Assembly: GCF_003054265.1 (NCBI RefSeq)
Contig: NZ_QBKT01000003.1
Coordinates: 474,367-538,366 of the forward strand
DNA: 64,000 nt
Direction of reading: 5' to 3'
Source of the DNA: Kordia periserrulae
Lineage (GTDB): Bacteria > Bacteroidota > Bacteroidia > Flavobacteriales > Flavobacteriaceae
Part shown: piece by piece, positions 39,782 through 47,920 of the stretch
Numbering within the stretch: position 1 is the first letter of the stretch
How the letters are laid out: each line of letters begins with the position of its first letter
The notes under the pieces: model-generated
Database searches by the model: none
Told to the model about the DNA's origin: nothing
The model's input: only the letters and a program-made list of their open reading frames with translations
Translations under genes and position numbers: made by a program

Positions 39782-39885
39782 TATAAAAATCAAGAAAAAT
39801 AGGATTTTAAGAAAACAAGTGTAAGTCCTTATAAACAGGGCGTTTGAAAATAAATTCACAGGAAATCAATAAACTAACTAGCAGT

Positions 39886-39920
39886 TAACAACAAACAACA
39901 AACAACAAACAACAAACAAC
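39886..39920. repeat. Heptanucleotide tandem repeat array
   Basis: TAACAAC followed by four AAACAAC units in register. It is the counterpart of the array at 13727 on the other side of the island. Confidence 0.8.
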
Positions 39921-39930
39921 AAAAAGAAAC

Positions 39931-40752
39931 CTATAACACAAACACCAACGGATTCGGGTATTTATACGTCGATTGTAGTAGCATTTTGCTTTTAAGATTT
40001 GATATTTTTTTAAATGAAACAGTCGTTTCTTCTTTGAATTCTGGAGGTTGAAGACCTAATTTTTTTGCGGCAAGAATGTAGAATCTTTTGCGAATTGGAT
40101 GGACGTCAGCACAACCGTTGATGATTTCTCCCCACACATTTTTTCGTATCACTGCAGAAATTAAGCGAATACAATCATCTTGATGAATCATGTTGATAGG
40201 CGCATTGGCACTGGAAAGTTCTTTTTTGTTAGCTAAAAAACGTCCTGGTGCTCTGTCATAACCAAAAAGTCCCGCAAAGCGTAAAATGGTGAGTCTGTTT
40301 TGAAGTTTTTCACGAAGTATATTTTCAGCAGCAAGTATCGCTTTTCCTGATGCTTTCTCAGGTTGATTCACCAAATCTTCTGTAACCCAATCGTTTGTAT
40401 TTTGATACACAGAGGTAGAACTTATAAAAATCACCTTTTGTCGGAAACGAATATGTGATGCAATTTCTTGTATTTGCGCTGGGTATAGCGTTTCAATATG
40501 TTCGACTCTTTTTGGTGGAAAGTTGATAATAAGAACATCGCTTTCGGCTACAAAATTGCGATACACATCAGCATTGTTGTTCGCACCAAGCGTAAACACA
40601 TACGGTTGAATTCCAGCGTTTTTCAAATCAGCAACTTTATCGGCAGAAGTCGTAGAACCTTTTACAGTACTTTTTTCTGCAATAAAATGTTTGGCAAGCG
40701 GGAAACCCAACCAACCACAACCCAATATGCTAATTTGTGTGTTTTCCAACAT
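39931..40752 (-). CDS. NAD(P)-binding Rossmann-fold protein, SDR/epimerase-like (YeeZ type)
   Basis: Using ATG 40752 (MLENTQISILGCGWLG) gives 273 residues with the dinucleotide-binding loop GCGWLGFPLA at the very start, as in the family; the longer frame would only add nine residues from a repeat region. ISSTSVYQN around residues 105-115 and the LRFAGLFGYDRAPG segment match extended SDR proteins related to YeeZ. The usual active-site YxxxK is not obvious, so the reaction is uncertain. The gene runs away from rmuC, separated from it by a heptamer array that begins right before its start codon. Confidence 0.75.
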   Translation of the reverse strand: MLENTQISILGCGWLGFPLAKHFIAEKSTVKGSTTSADKVADLKNAGIQPYVFTLGANNNADVYRNFVAESDVLIINFPPKRVEHIETLYPAQIQEIASHIRFRQKVIFISSTSVYQNTNDWVTEDLVNQPEKASGKAILAAENILREKLQNRLTILRFAGLFGYDRAPGRFLANKKELSSANAPINMIHQDDCIRLISAVIRKNVWGEIINGCADVHPIRKRFYILAAKKLGLQPPEFKEETTVSFKKISNLKSKMLLQSTYKYPNPLVFVL

Positions 40753-40763
40753 ACTTATTTTTT

Positions 40764-40903
40764 TAGAACCAAGAATCAAGAATCAAGAGCCAAGAACCAA
40801 GAATCAAGAGTCAAGAGTCAGGAGTCAGGAGTCAAGACTTATAACCCAACACCCAACACCTAAAACCCAACACCTAAAACCTAACACCCAACACCCAACA
40901 CCT
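40764..40903. repeat. Long heptanucleotide array between two genes
   Basis: Twenty consecutive 7-base units in one register: AAGAATC/AAGAGCC/AAGAGTC-type units in the first half change to AACACCC/AAAACCC/AACACCT-type units in the second. The array fills nearly all the gap and reaches the stop codon of rmuC. Confidence 0.85.
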
Positions 40904-42332
40904 AAAAAAGCTTCTTTGGTTCTTCGTTTCCTTCCATGTCATCTGTTTCCAACTCCGTTTCTGCACGTTTTAAAATAGATTCTGGAAGCGATTTTTTGGC
41001 TTTCGCGCCCATTTTCTTAATTTTTTCAATGCTTTTAATGATGTTTCCACGTCCTTCAAAAAGTTTATTCATCGCGGCAGAATAGTCGGATTTAGTGGCG
41101 TCAATCTTTTTCCCAATTCCGATTAAATCGCTCATAAAACCTTCAAACTTATCGTACAATGCACCAGCTTGTCGCGCAATTTCAATGGCATTTTGTTGCT
41201 GTTTTTCATTGTTCCACATCGTATCAATAGTGCGCAAGGTTGCCAAAAGCGTTGTAGGCGTTACAATGACGATATTTTTCTCAAACGCTTTGCTATATAA
41301 CGTCGAATCTTCGTTGACGGCAATGGCAAAGGCAGGTTCAATCGGAATAAACATCAACACGAAATCGGGACTTTCAATTTCGTACAAATCTTCATATTTT
41401 TTGTCAGATAATTGGTCTACATGGCGTTTGATAGAAGTCAAATGCTCTTTTAAGTTGCTTTCTTTTTCTTCGTCTTCGCTATTTACGAAACGTTCGTATG
41501 CGGTGAGCGATACTTTGGAATCAATCACCATTTTTTTGTTATTTGGCAAATTGATAATGACATCTGGTAACACGCGTGAACCGTCTGCTAGCGTAAAATT
41601 TTGCTGTACCACATATTCGCGATCTTTTTCCAAACCACTTTTTTCTAAGACGCGTTCTAGTACCAATTCCCCCCAATTTCCTTGCATTTTGCTATCGCCT
41701 TTCAATGCTTTCGTTAAGTTGACAGCTTCTTGACTGATTTGCAGATTGGCTTTGCTGAGTTCGGATAATTTTTCGCGCAAAGCGGAGTGAATGCTGATAT
41801 TTTCCTTCTGAGAATCTTCTACCTTTTTTTCAAAATGCTGAATTTTCTCTTGAAGCGGCGTTAAAATGTTTTTAATATTTTCTTTATTCTGTTCTGTAAA
41901 TTTAGTCGATTTTTCTTCGAGAATTTTATTGGCGAGCAATTCAAAATCTTTGCGCAATTGTTCTTGCTGAACTTTAATGGTTTCGTCGCGTTCTCTAAAT
42001 TTTTCGTGCAGACTTTCAAATTCGGAGTTTTTTCGCGCGAGTTCAATGTTTAAATTATCTTTTTCACGTCTAATATCTTCGCGTTCTTGTTCGGTTTTGT
42101 CTAAACTTTCTTTGTAGGCTTGCAATTGCTGTTGAAACGACTCGTTTTGTTTCTCATTTTCAGCATGTATTTGTAGTTTCAAATCGTCAAACTGTGATTG
42201 CAATTGGCGATTGCGTTCTTGCAACCCTTCTTGTTGTGCTTTTGTTTTCAGGTTTCCGATGTACATTCCCAAGAAAATTCCAACCGCTAAAAAAACAACA
42301 ATAAGTATAATATAGATGACGATGTCTGACAT
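40902..42332 (-). CDS. rmuC: DNA recombination protein RmuC
   Basis: The 476-aa product has one N-terminal membrane helix (residues 4-26), a coiled coil (about 28-190, rich in Glu, Gln and Lys) and the RmuC nuclease-like domain (about 200-400), including KMQGNWGELVLERVLE and PDVIINLPNNKKMVIDSKV. RmuC limits certain DNA rearrangements and short-inverted-repeat recombination in other bacteria. Length and order match the family. The C-terminal tail is acidic. The stop codon abuts a heptamer repeat array. Confidence 0.92.
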   Translation of the reverse strand: MSDIVIYIILIVVFLAVGIFLGMYIGNLKTKAQQEGLQERNRQLQSQFDDLKLQIHAENEKQNESFQQQLQAYKESLDKTEQEREDIRREKDNLNIELARKNSEFESLHEKFRERDETIKVQQEQLRKDFELLANKILEEKSTKFTEQNKENIKNILTPLQEKIQHFEKKVEDSQKENISIHSALREKLSELSKANLQISQEAVNLTKALKGDSKMQGNWGELVLERVLEKSGLEKDREYVVQQNFTLADGSRVLPDVIINLPNNKKMVIDSKVSLTAYERFVNSEDEEKESNLKEHLTSIKRHVDQLSDKKYEDLYEIESPDFVLMFIPIEPAFAIAVNEDSTLYSKAFEKNIVIVTPTTLLATLRTIDTMWNNEKQQQNAIEIARQAGALYDKFEGFMSDLIGIGKKIDATKSDYSAAMNKLFEGRGNIIKSIEKIKKMGAKAKKSLPESILKRAETELETDDMEGNEEPKKLF

Positions 42333-42355
42333 GAATTAGTTTTTGCGTAAAGATA

Positions 42356-42823
42356 CTATTTTGTGTGAATTTTTGAAGTTTCCTGTTTTTGATTCCATAC
42401 TTTGTACAAAACATACACCTCAAAAATTACGGAGAAAATCAAAGCAGTAGTGATAAAGTAAAAGAAGTGATAAAAGAGTTGGTCTACCTCAATGGAATTT
42501 TTTTGAAAATCGCTAAGCAAGAGATTCAAAGTATGTATTTCAAATATCAGCCACACAATCAACAAGGCATTTACGATTACATATATATAATTGGCAAGTC
42601 GGTTCGCAAATTTTAAAAGAAGAACGCGAATCAAGTAACATATTGAAAACAGGAAAAGAAGCGTGTATGTCCAATAATACACTTTCGGAATTACGAAATA
42701 CGTATCGTGCACATTGATGTCAATAGTAGCTTCTTGCAAAATGGAGGTTGTATTTATCTGAAAACCATGAATGGCAAAGAATAATAGCATTATAATTAGT
42801 ATAAAAATGAGTTCTTTTTTCAT
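42356..42823 (-). CDS. Membrane protein with HDTYFV motif, paralogue A
   Basis: The 155-aa product has four hydrophobic helices and INVHDTYFVIP before the second. This resembles the HDTYFVVAHFHYV segment of cytochrome oxidase subunit I, but no other oxidase feature (heme-ligand His set) is seen. It is clearly a paralogue of the neighbour at 42844: both start MKKEL, share the I-N-[VI]-x-D-T-Y-F-V core and a matching helix plan. I do not recognise a named function. Confidence 0.7.
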   Translation of the reverse strand: MKKELIFILIIMLLFFAIHGFQINTTSILQEATIDINVHDTYFVIPKVYYWTYTLLFLFSICYLIRVLLLKFANRLANYIYVIVNALLIVWLIFEIHTLNLLLSDFQKNSIEVDQLFYHFFYFITTALIFSVIFEVYVLYKVWNQKQETSKIHTK

Positions 42824-42843
42824 AGTAAAAGGTTTACATCAAA

Positions 42844-43323
42844 TTAGCGATTTCTATTTTGAGCATTTCTCATTTTAAAAATTACCAAAAGCTTTACAAA
42901 AACTGCTAGCGCTATCATGAAATATACAGATTCTATCAAGTTTGCAACCACTTTGTTGGAAGATGATGACATTTTTTGTGAGGTCGTTTTTGCCATTTTT
43001 TCTCGAACAACTTCTTCAAATTCGGCTAACAAATCCAAAGTCAGCACAAAACAAATTAGTAACATGATATTGAAAACCAAAAAGGCTATATTGGCAAACT
43101 GAATTTGAAAACGGGCAAACAATATTCTGACAAAATATGCTGCAGTGATAAGCAGAATCATAAAACCAATAAGTGCATATCGTGACGGAAACACAAAGTA
43201 CGTGTCGTAAATATTGATATTAAACGTGGCATTTGGTAGTAAGTTTTCAAAACCAAAAAGGGTAGCGGTTAATAGAAACGCGGCAAGTAGAATACCGACA
43301 AGCAGTAATAATTCTTTTTTCAT
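42844..43323 (-). CDS. Membrane protein with YDTYFV motif, paralogue B
   Basis: The 159-aa product has four predicted membrane helices and INIYDTYFVFP in the first loop, with a basic/Ser-rich loop (TTSQKMSSSSNK) before the last helix. It is a tandem duplicate of the gene at 42356 with about 20 bases between them. The conserved D-T-Y-F-V-x-P stretch is the best clue for the family. Function unknown. Confidence 0.7.
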   Translation of the reverse strand: MKKELLLLVGILLAAFLLTATLFGFENLLPNATFNINIYDTYFVFPSRYALIGFMILLITAAYFVRILFARFQIQFANIAFLVFNIMLLICFVLTLDLLAEFEEVVREKMAKTTSQKMSSSSNKVVANLIESVYFMIALAVFVKLLVIFKMRNAQNRNR

Positions 43324-43331
43324 GATGGAAA

Positions 43332-43835
43332 TTATTCAGAAAATAAAAGTACGGTATTATCTTCGGAAAGTTGTAATTTTTTGTCAAACTGCATTCCCAA
43401 TTTGTGCAGCAATCCGATAGAAGCTATATTTTCTGGGTCGGTAATCGCAACGATGGTGTTGAGTTTTAGTTTTTCTTTGGAGTATTGTAGTGTGGCTTTT
43501 GCTGCTTCGAGCGTGTAGCCTTGTCGTCCGTATTCAGGCAGCAAGGCAAAGCCAATGTCTACATGTTCCAAACTTTGCCGTTTGACCAATCCGCACATTC
43601 CTATCGATTCTTCGTCTTCTTTTCGTTCCATCAGCCACAATCCAAAACCATTTTTAGCATAGCTTTTTTGAAGGGTTTCCTGAATGTATTCTTCGGCAAC
43701 TCCAGGCGTTTTTATGTTCCGATCGCCAATATATTGAATCCACGCGGGAGTGTTTACTAATGCTAGTATAAATTCGGCATCTTCTAATGAAAACTCGCGC
43801 AATCGCAAGCGTTCGGTTTCTAGTATTGTTTTCAA
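43332..43835 (-). CDS. GNAT-family N-acetyltransferase (RimJ/RimL-like)
   Basis: The 167-aa product begins with ETERLRLREFSLEDAEFILAL, the typical start of RimJ/RimL-type acetyltransferases, and contains GFALLPEYGRQGYTLEA, the acetyl-CoA-binding segment (Q/R-x-x-G-x-G/A variant). Members move an acetyl group from acetyl-CoA to an amino group of a protein or small molecule. The substrate cannot be told. It lies 8 bases from paralogue B and probably shares its transcript. Confidence 0.85.
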   Translation of the reverse strand: MKTILETERLRLREFSLEDAEFILALVNTPAWIQYIGDRNIKTPGVAEEYIQETLQKSYAKNGFGLWLMERKEDEESIGMCGLVKRQSLEHVDIGFALLPEYGRQGYTLEAAKATLQYSKEKLKLNTIVAITDPENIASIGLLHKLGMQFDKKLQLSEDNTVLLFSE

Positions 43836-43993
43836 AACACAACTATTAAAAAATCAATTACCCTTTGCGTATTTCAAAAGGTATTGAAAAGAATTCATGT
43901 AACTACAACAGGCAAACCTTCGCACATTTCATCTTGGTTATCGAGTAAAATTATCGAATTAAAACACAAATAAAAAACAATTAAAAAATCATT

Positions 43994-44010
43994 TTGGCAC
44001 AATACTTGGT
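43994..44010 (+). promoter_or_regulatory. Sigma-54-type promoter of ncRNA copy 1
   Basis: TTGGCAC-N5-TTGGT keeps the -24 GG and -12 spacing of RpoN promoters (consensus TGGCAC-N5-TTGC). The same arrangement precedes copies 2 and 3. Confidence 0.6.
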
Positions 44011-44020
44011 TTATGTAAAG

Positions 44021-44145
44021 CGTAACACGGCAATGACATTGCAACGAGCTGGTTACTCACTGTAAAAGAGTCGTGATTACAATTTTTGGTTGGTTAGTTA
44101 GTTTTAGAGAAACACTTCGCACTTGCGGAGTGTTTCTTCTTTTTT
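44021..44145 (+). ncRNA. Candidate small RNA, copy 1 of three
   Basis: Start is placed about 12 bases after the -12 element and end at the terminator. It shares GCTGGTTACT, GAGTCGT and TTTTTGGTTGGTTAGTT with copies at 47596 and 47801 in the same order and spacing. No ORF is conserved among the three. Rfam family (for example Flavo-1) not checked. It lies just upstream of the LytTR regulator gene. Confidence 0.6.
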
Positions 44146-44147
44146 GG
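44108..44147 (+). terminator. Intrinsic terminator of ncRNA copy 1
   Basis: 13-bp stem AGAAACACTTCGC / GCGGAGTGTTTCT (one G-U) with loop ACTT and a following T-rich tail. Confidence 0.85.
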
Positions 44148-44214
44148 GATATAGCATCTTGAGAAGTTTTTAATATATTCGCTTTTCTTCTAAAACTAAA
44201 ACCGATTGCCATTT

Positions 44215-46803
44215 ATGAAAACCAACCTAGCTTTGTGTTTCTTTCTTTGCTTTTGCAGCTTTTTATTTTCTCAGCAATACATTTATGAAGAATTTGGAAT
44301 CAACGATGGTTTGCCAAGTTTGGAAGTTCATGGAATGCATCAAGATAAAAGTGGCTTTATTTGGTTTGCCACCGACAGAGGTTTGGTGTATACAAATGGC
44401 TACGAAATGAAGCGTTTCGATTTTGAAAATAGCATTTCCAATGCGGTTGTACTAGATCTTTTTCCGCAGTCTAACGGCACTATTTACGCAGCTACATTCA
44501 ACAATCAGTTATTTTATTTTGATGAAGTATTCAGAGGTTTTGTTGCTTATAAATACAACGATATTCTTCGAGAAAAACTAGAATTCAAGCAACATATTAT
44601 GAATGTGTATATAGATGCGGAAGAAAATGTACACATTGCTTGCGAATACATGTACGGAAAATTAATCATTTCAAAAGAAGGAGAAATTTTAAAACAACCC
44701 TCAAAAAAATGGGAGCCAGGATTGCCAACTATTTGGATGAAACTCGAAAAGATAGATGACCAAACACTCTTTTTTTCGTTTGATAATGATTCAATAGTTA
44801 GCAATAACAATACGATACGGTCTAAGATTGAACATGCGCAGGATAAAGAAGTGATAGTTTTAAATGATGCCAATTACATCGTGTACAATGATGGTAATAA
44901 TTTGGCAATTTTAGATGCAAATGGAAAGGAAATCAATCGTATAGCAACAGAAACACTTCCTATAGTTCTAAAGGCATTGAGCCCGACGACGTTTTTTGTG
45001 GGATTTGAGTTTGGCGGAGGCGTTATCATGGATATCAACGGAAATAGCAAGGCTCATTTTTTACCCAACGAATCTGTTACCGATTTTTTAATAGATCATG
45101 AAGGTGGTTATTGGTTTTCTACCTTGTATTCAGGCGTTTTTTATGTGAAAGAACCCCATATAAAACTGTTTGAAACTGGATTGAAAAGTCCAGTAATGAG
45201 CCTAACGAAAACAAATAAAGACGAGTTATATATCGGCTACCGCACAGGAGACGTTTTGAAATTAGACCAACATCGAAAATTGTTTCGTGAAGCGAGTTCA
45301 GAAATAGAAACAGAAGCATTGGTAATGTATGATACTGTATCTGAATTGTTGTATGTAAAGTTGGATGATAACTTTTATACCAAAAACATTCACGACCAAA
45401 AGACATACTTTCCAGACTCCATTTCGAGAAGTTATTTTATAAAGTTGTCTGAACCAACACATCATAAAATCATAGCATCCAATCAAACAGGGTTTGTAGT
45501 AGTAGATTCTATGTCTATCAAAAAAAATATAATGCCGCAACGCGTACATGATGTCGCTTTTTTGGACGACACTTATTATATAGGAACGCCGTTAGGAGCA
45601 TTTACCATGCAAAATGGACAAACAACTGCATTGTCCGTACATCATCCAATTTTTACATACAGAATAGAAGATATTGATATAAACGAAGCTCGTCAAGAAG
45701 TGTATTTTGCTACGTTGGGAAAAGGAATTATCATCTATCATCCAACAACAGGAAACGTCAAGAATATTGATGCTTCGCAAGGTTTATCAAGCAATATCGT
45801 CAACGAATTGAAAATAGTTAATAACAACGAACTTTGGGTGTGTACCAATCACGGTGTGGATAAAATAACGTTTAAAGCAGATGGTAGCCTTCATATTTCA
45901 GGACTCAAAAGCTCTAAAGGCTTATTAAACGATGGCATCAACGATGTGGAAATTACAAATGATACCGTTTGGATTGCCTCTATAAAAGGACTTACCTATG
46001 TGTCAAAAAGTTTCTTTGAAACGTCTAAAATTGCACCGCCGAACTTCTTACAAGTCAACGCGAGTTATGTAAACGATTCTATCTACGAGTTTAGCAATCT
46101 CACAAAATTGTCACACAAAGAAAATAGAATTGATTTTTGGGTGGAAGCAATTTCTTTTAAAAACACAAAAGATATCGTCTATACCTATCAAATGGAAGGA
46201 TTGGACACGAAATTATACACCACAAAAAATAGAAAAATCTCGTATTCGGCTTTACCATACGGAAATTATACCTTTAAAGTAGCAGCAACGACTTCTGACA
46301 AAGAAGCCTTCAATTTTATAGAAATTCCAGTGCACATTCACGCACCGTTTTGGAAACAAACGTGGTTTGTGATTTCGGTTATTTTAACAGTGATTGCCTT
46401 GATTTACCTATTTTTTAAATATCGAATTTTATCCTACAACCAACATATTATTGGTGAATTGCTGCGTTTGTTGATGAAGAAAATCAAGCGCAAAGAGCGT
46501 TACTTCTCATTCAAAGAAGCAGGAAAAGAAATTCGCATTAAAACAGATACAATTTTATATGTAAAATCGGCAGGAAACTATGTAGAAGTCGTAACGGAGC
46601 AAAAAAACTACACCATTCGCACGAAAATAGGTGAGTTTATCAATTTGATGCCCGATTCGCTAGAATACCTTCGGATTCATCGTTCGTATATCGTTCGGAT
46701 TGACAAAGTGGAAGAAAAAAACACAAAAGAAGTCACCGTGCAAGGACACAAAATCCCTGTGAGCAATTCGTATGTGGATGAATTGCAAAAATTAATCTTT
46801 TAG
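44215..46803 (+). CDS. Beta-propeller sensor with LytTR DNA-binding domain (one-component regulator)
   Basis: ATG 44215 gives a clear signal (MKTNLALCFFLCFCSFLFS); an upstream TTG adds only three residues. The 862-aa product has a large periplasmic sensor of repeated propeller blades (GLPSLEVHGMHQDKSGFIWF, then LSSNIVNELKIVNNNELWV), a Y_Y_Y-like Ig domain (about residues 640-715), a membrane helix (about 725-745) and a LytTR DNA-binding domain at the end (ILYVKSAGNYVEVVTEQ, LRIHRSYIVRIDKV). There is no kinase or receiver domain, so sensing is coupled directly to DNA binding across the membrane. Two GG-leader peptide genes follow; LytTR proteins often control peptide or bacteriocin genes, so those are possible targets. 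Confidence 0.85.
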   Translation: MKTNLALCFFLCFCSFLFSQQYIYEEFGINDGLPSLEVHGMHQDKSGFIWFATDRGLVYTNGYEMKRFDFENSISNAVVLDLFPQSNGTIYAATFNNQLFYFDEVFRGFVAYKYNDILREKLEFKQHIMNVYIDAEENVHIACEYMYGKLIISKEGEILKQPSKKWEPGLPTIWMKLEKIDDQTLFFSFDNDSIVSNNNTIRSKIEHAQDKEVIVLNDANYIVYNDGNNLAILDANGKEINRIATETLPIVLKALSPTTFFVGFEFGGGVIMDINGNSKAHFLPNESVTDFLIDHEGGYWFSTLYSGVFYVKEPHIKLFETGLKSPVMSLTKTNKDELYIGYRTGDVLKLDQHRKLFREASSEIETEALVMYDTVSELLYVKLDDNFYTKNIHDQKTYFPDSISRSYFIKLSEPTHHKIIASNQTGFVVVDSMSIKKNIMPQRVHDVAFLDDTYYIGTPLGAFTMQNGQTTALSVHHPIFTYRIEDIDINEARQEVYFATLGKGIIIYHPTTGNVKNIDASQGLSSNIVNELKIVNNNELWVCTNHGVDKITFKADGSLHISGLKSSKGLLNDGINDVEITNDTVWIASIKGLTYVSKSFFETSKIAPPNFLQVNASYVNDSIYEFSNLTKLSHKENRIDFWVEAISFKNTKDIVYTYQMEGLDTKLYTTKNRKISYSALPYGNYTFKVAATTSDKEAFNFIEIPVHIHAPFWKQTWFVISVILTVIALIYLFFKYRILSYNQHIIGELLRLLMKKIKRKERYFSFKEAGKEIRIKTDTILYVKSAGNYVEVVTEQKNYTIRTKIGEFINLMPDSLEYLRIHRSYIVRIDKVEEKNTKEVTVQGHKIPVSNSYVDELQKLIF

Positions 46804-46854
46804 TCAACTACTTTTTAGGAGAAGTATTCAAAAGGAAAACTAAAAAAACTACGC

Positions 46855-46888
46855 GAGCGTCGGAGCATCGTAAAGCTCGATTATCGAG
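46855..46888. repeat. Dispersed 34-bp repeat, copy A
   Basis: AGCGTCGGAGCAT followed by AAGCTCGATTATCGAG. A 29-of-34 match by eye lies in opposite orientation at 63099-63132. The CTCGATTATCGAG end is itself palindromic. Confidence 0.6.
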
Positions 46889-47041
46889 AAAAAAAAATCA
46901 TCCCAAAAATTCTTCATTTCGTCACATCGTACTTTTTATTCGTCACTATTTTTAGGGTAAACGGTCACAAAGCCTTGTAAATACAGCATTTTGTTTTTTC
47001 AGAAATCTACATTTGAATTGTTAACTAAAACTTTTAAAAAC

Positions 47042-47218
47042 ATGAAAAAACAACAATTCAACATGTTGAACCATCGAGCAGCACTACAGATTCTCGGTGG
47101 AATTACCGACCCTAATAATGATCCGGATGAAGATCATGCAGGCGAGCCAGCACCCGCAGGAGGCGATACATCATCGGATGACAAAACGAATGCAACAACG
47201 CGTCCTTCAAGAAACTAA
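47042..47218 (+). CDS. GG-leader peptide without cysteine
   Basis: ATG 47042 gives a 58-aa peptide starting MKKQQFNMLNHRAALQILGG, similar to the leader MKKQQIKSLQLNKKAI of the next gene. The core after GG (Asn/Asp/Pro/Glu-rich, PAGGDTSSDD) has no Cys, so it is unlike a lanthipeptide; another modification, or none, is possible. It is 27 bases upstream of the next leader-peptide gene. Confidence 0.6.
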   Translation: MKKQQFNMLNHRAALQILGGITDPNNDPDEDHAGEPAPAGGDTSSDDKTNATTRPSRN

Positions 47219-47245
47219 ATTCATTACACTTAAAATTCTAAACTC

Positions 47246-47431
47246 ATGAAAAAACAACAAATTAAATCGCTACAACTTAACAAAAAGGCAATTGCAACTG
47301 TAAAAGGAGGAAACAAACCAGGTGGAGGAGATACCAAAACATTTACTTCTTACTGGGCATATTGTCCTACTAACGATATCGATTGTGTATCCTTGCGACT
47401 TACGGAGTGTGGCTGTACAGTAAATGGTTAG
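47246..47431 (+). CDS. Class I lanthipeptide-type precursor (GG leader)
   Basis: The 61-aa peptide has leader MKKQQIKSLQLNKKAIATVKGG, the usual M-K-K-x-x-L-x-L-x-K-x-x-I plan of Bacteroidota lanthipeptide-type precursors. The core GGDTKTFTSYWAYCPTNDIDCVSLRLTECGC... (first part shown) has four Cys plus Thr and Ser to form rings. No LanB, LanC or protease is nearby. The leader call is good; the modification is inferred. Confidence 0.7.
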   Translation: MKKQQIKSLQLNKKAIATVKGGNKPGGGDTKTFTSYWAYCPTNDIDCVSLRLTECGCTVNG

Positions 47432-47568
47432 TCATTTAACTCACAAAAGAAACTTTTCCACAAAAACACACATAGTATTGCTGATTTTTTGGTGAAGTTT
47501 TGTGCTAATCAATTCAAAAGACGAACAAATGCTAAAAAAGTGTTAGATTTTTTGTCGCTGCACAATAT

Positions 47569-47585
47569 TTGGCACAGAAATTGGT
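47569..47585 (+). promoter_or_regulatory. Sigma-54-type promoter of ncRNA copy 2
   Basis: TTGGCAC-N5-TTGGT, same spacing as copies 1 and 3. Confidence 0.6.
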
Positions 47586-47595
47586 TTATAGTTAT

Positions 47596-47710
47596 TGTAT
47601 TTAGATGTTGACGGTAGAAAGAGTTGGTTACTTGCCTATCACGAGTCTTAATACAATTTTGGTTGGTTAGTTTAGTAAAAAAAATGCCTCGCACTTGTGA
47701 GGCATTTTTT
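47596..47710 (+). ncRNA. Candidate small RNA, copy 2 of three
   Basis: Shares GAGTTGGTTACTTGC, GAGTC and ACAATTTTGGTTGGTTAGTTT with copies 1 and 3. It ends in its own hairpin. No conserved ORF. Confidence 0.65.
47679..47710 (+). terminator. Intrinsic terminator of ncRNA copy 2
   Basis: AAAAAATGCCTC / GAGGCATTTTTT stem with loop GCACTTGT and a T run. Confidence 0.85.
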
Positions 47711-47773
47711 ATGCGATTTATTTTCACATTGTTTAACAGAAAAACATCGCTTTTTAAGAATTGCTGTAACGTT

Positions 47774-47790
47774 TTGGCACAGATATTGTC
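47774..47790 (+). promoter_or_regulatory. Sigma-54-type promoter of ncRNA copy 3
   Basis: TTGGCAC-N5-TTGTC; the GG (-24) is kept, the -12 GC/GG is GT. Confidence 0.5.
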
Positions 47791-47800
47791 TTATACAATG

Positions 47801-47920
47801 TGTATTACGATGATGACAGTACAAAGAGTTGGTTACTTGCGTAAAGAGAGTCGTACTACATTTTTTTGGTTGGTTAGTTTTTATAAAGACGCTTTATCCG
47901 CTTGGATAGAGCGTTTTTTT
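47801..47920 (+). ncRNA. Candidate small RNA, copy 3 of three
   Basis: GAGTTGGTTACTTGC, GAGTCGT and TTTGGTTGGTTAGTTTTT line up with copies 1 and 2. It is in tandem with copy 2, so the two were probably duplicated. The terminator touches the end of the ABC ATPase gene. Confidence 0.65.
47886..47920 (+). terminator. Intrinsic terminator of ncRNA copy 3
   Basis: 11-bp stem ACGCTTTATCC / GGATAGAGCGT with loop GCTT and seven T. Confidence 0.85.

Noticed and set aside
40764..40903. Possible CRISPR or REP array
   Set aside because: Contiguous 7-bp units with no spacers; a simple heptamer array.
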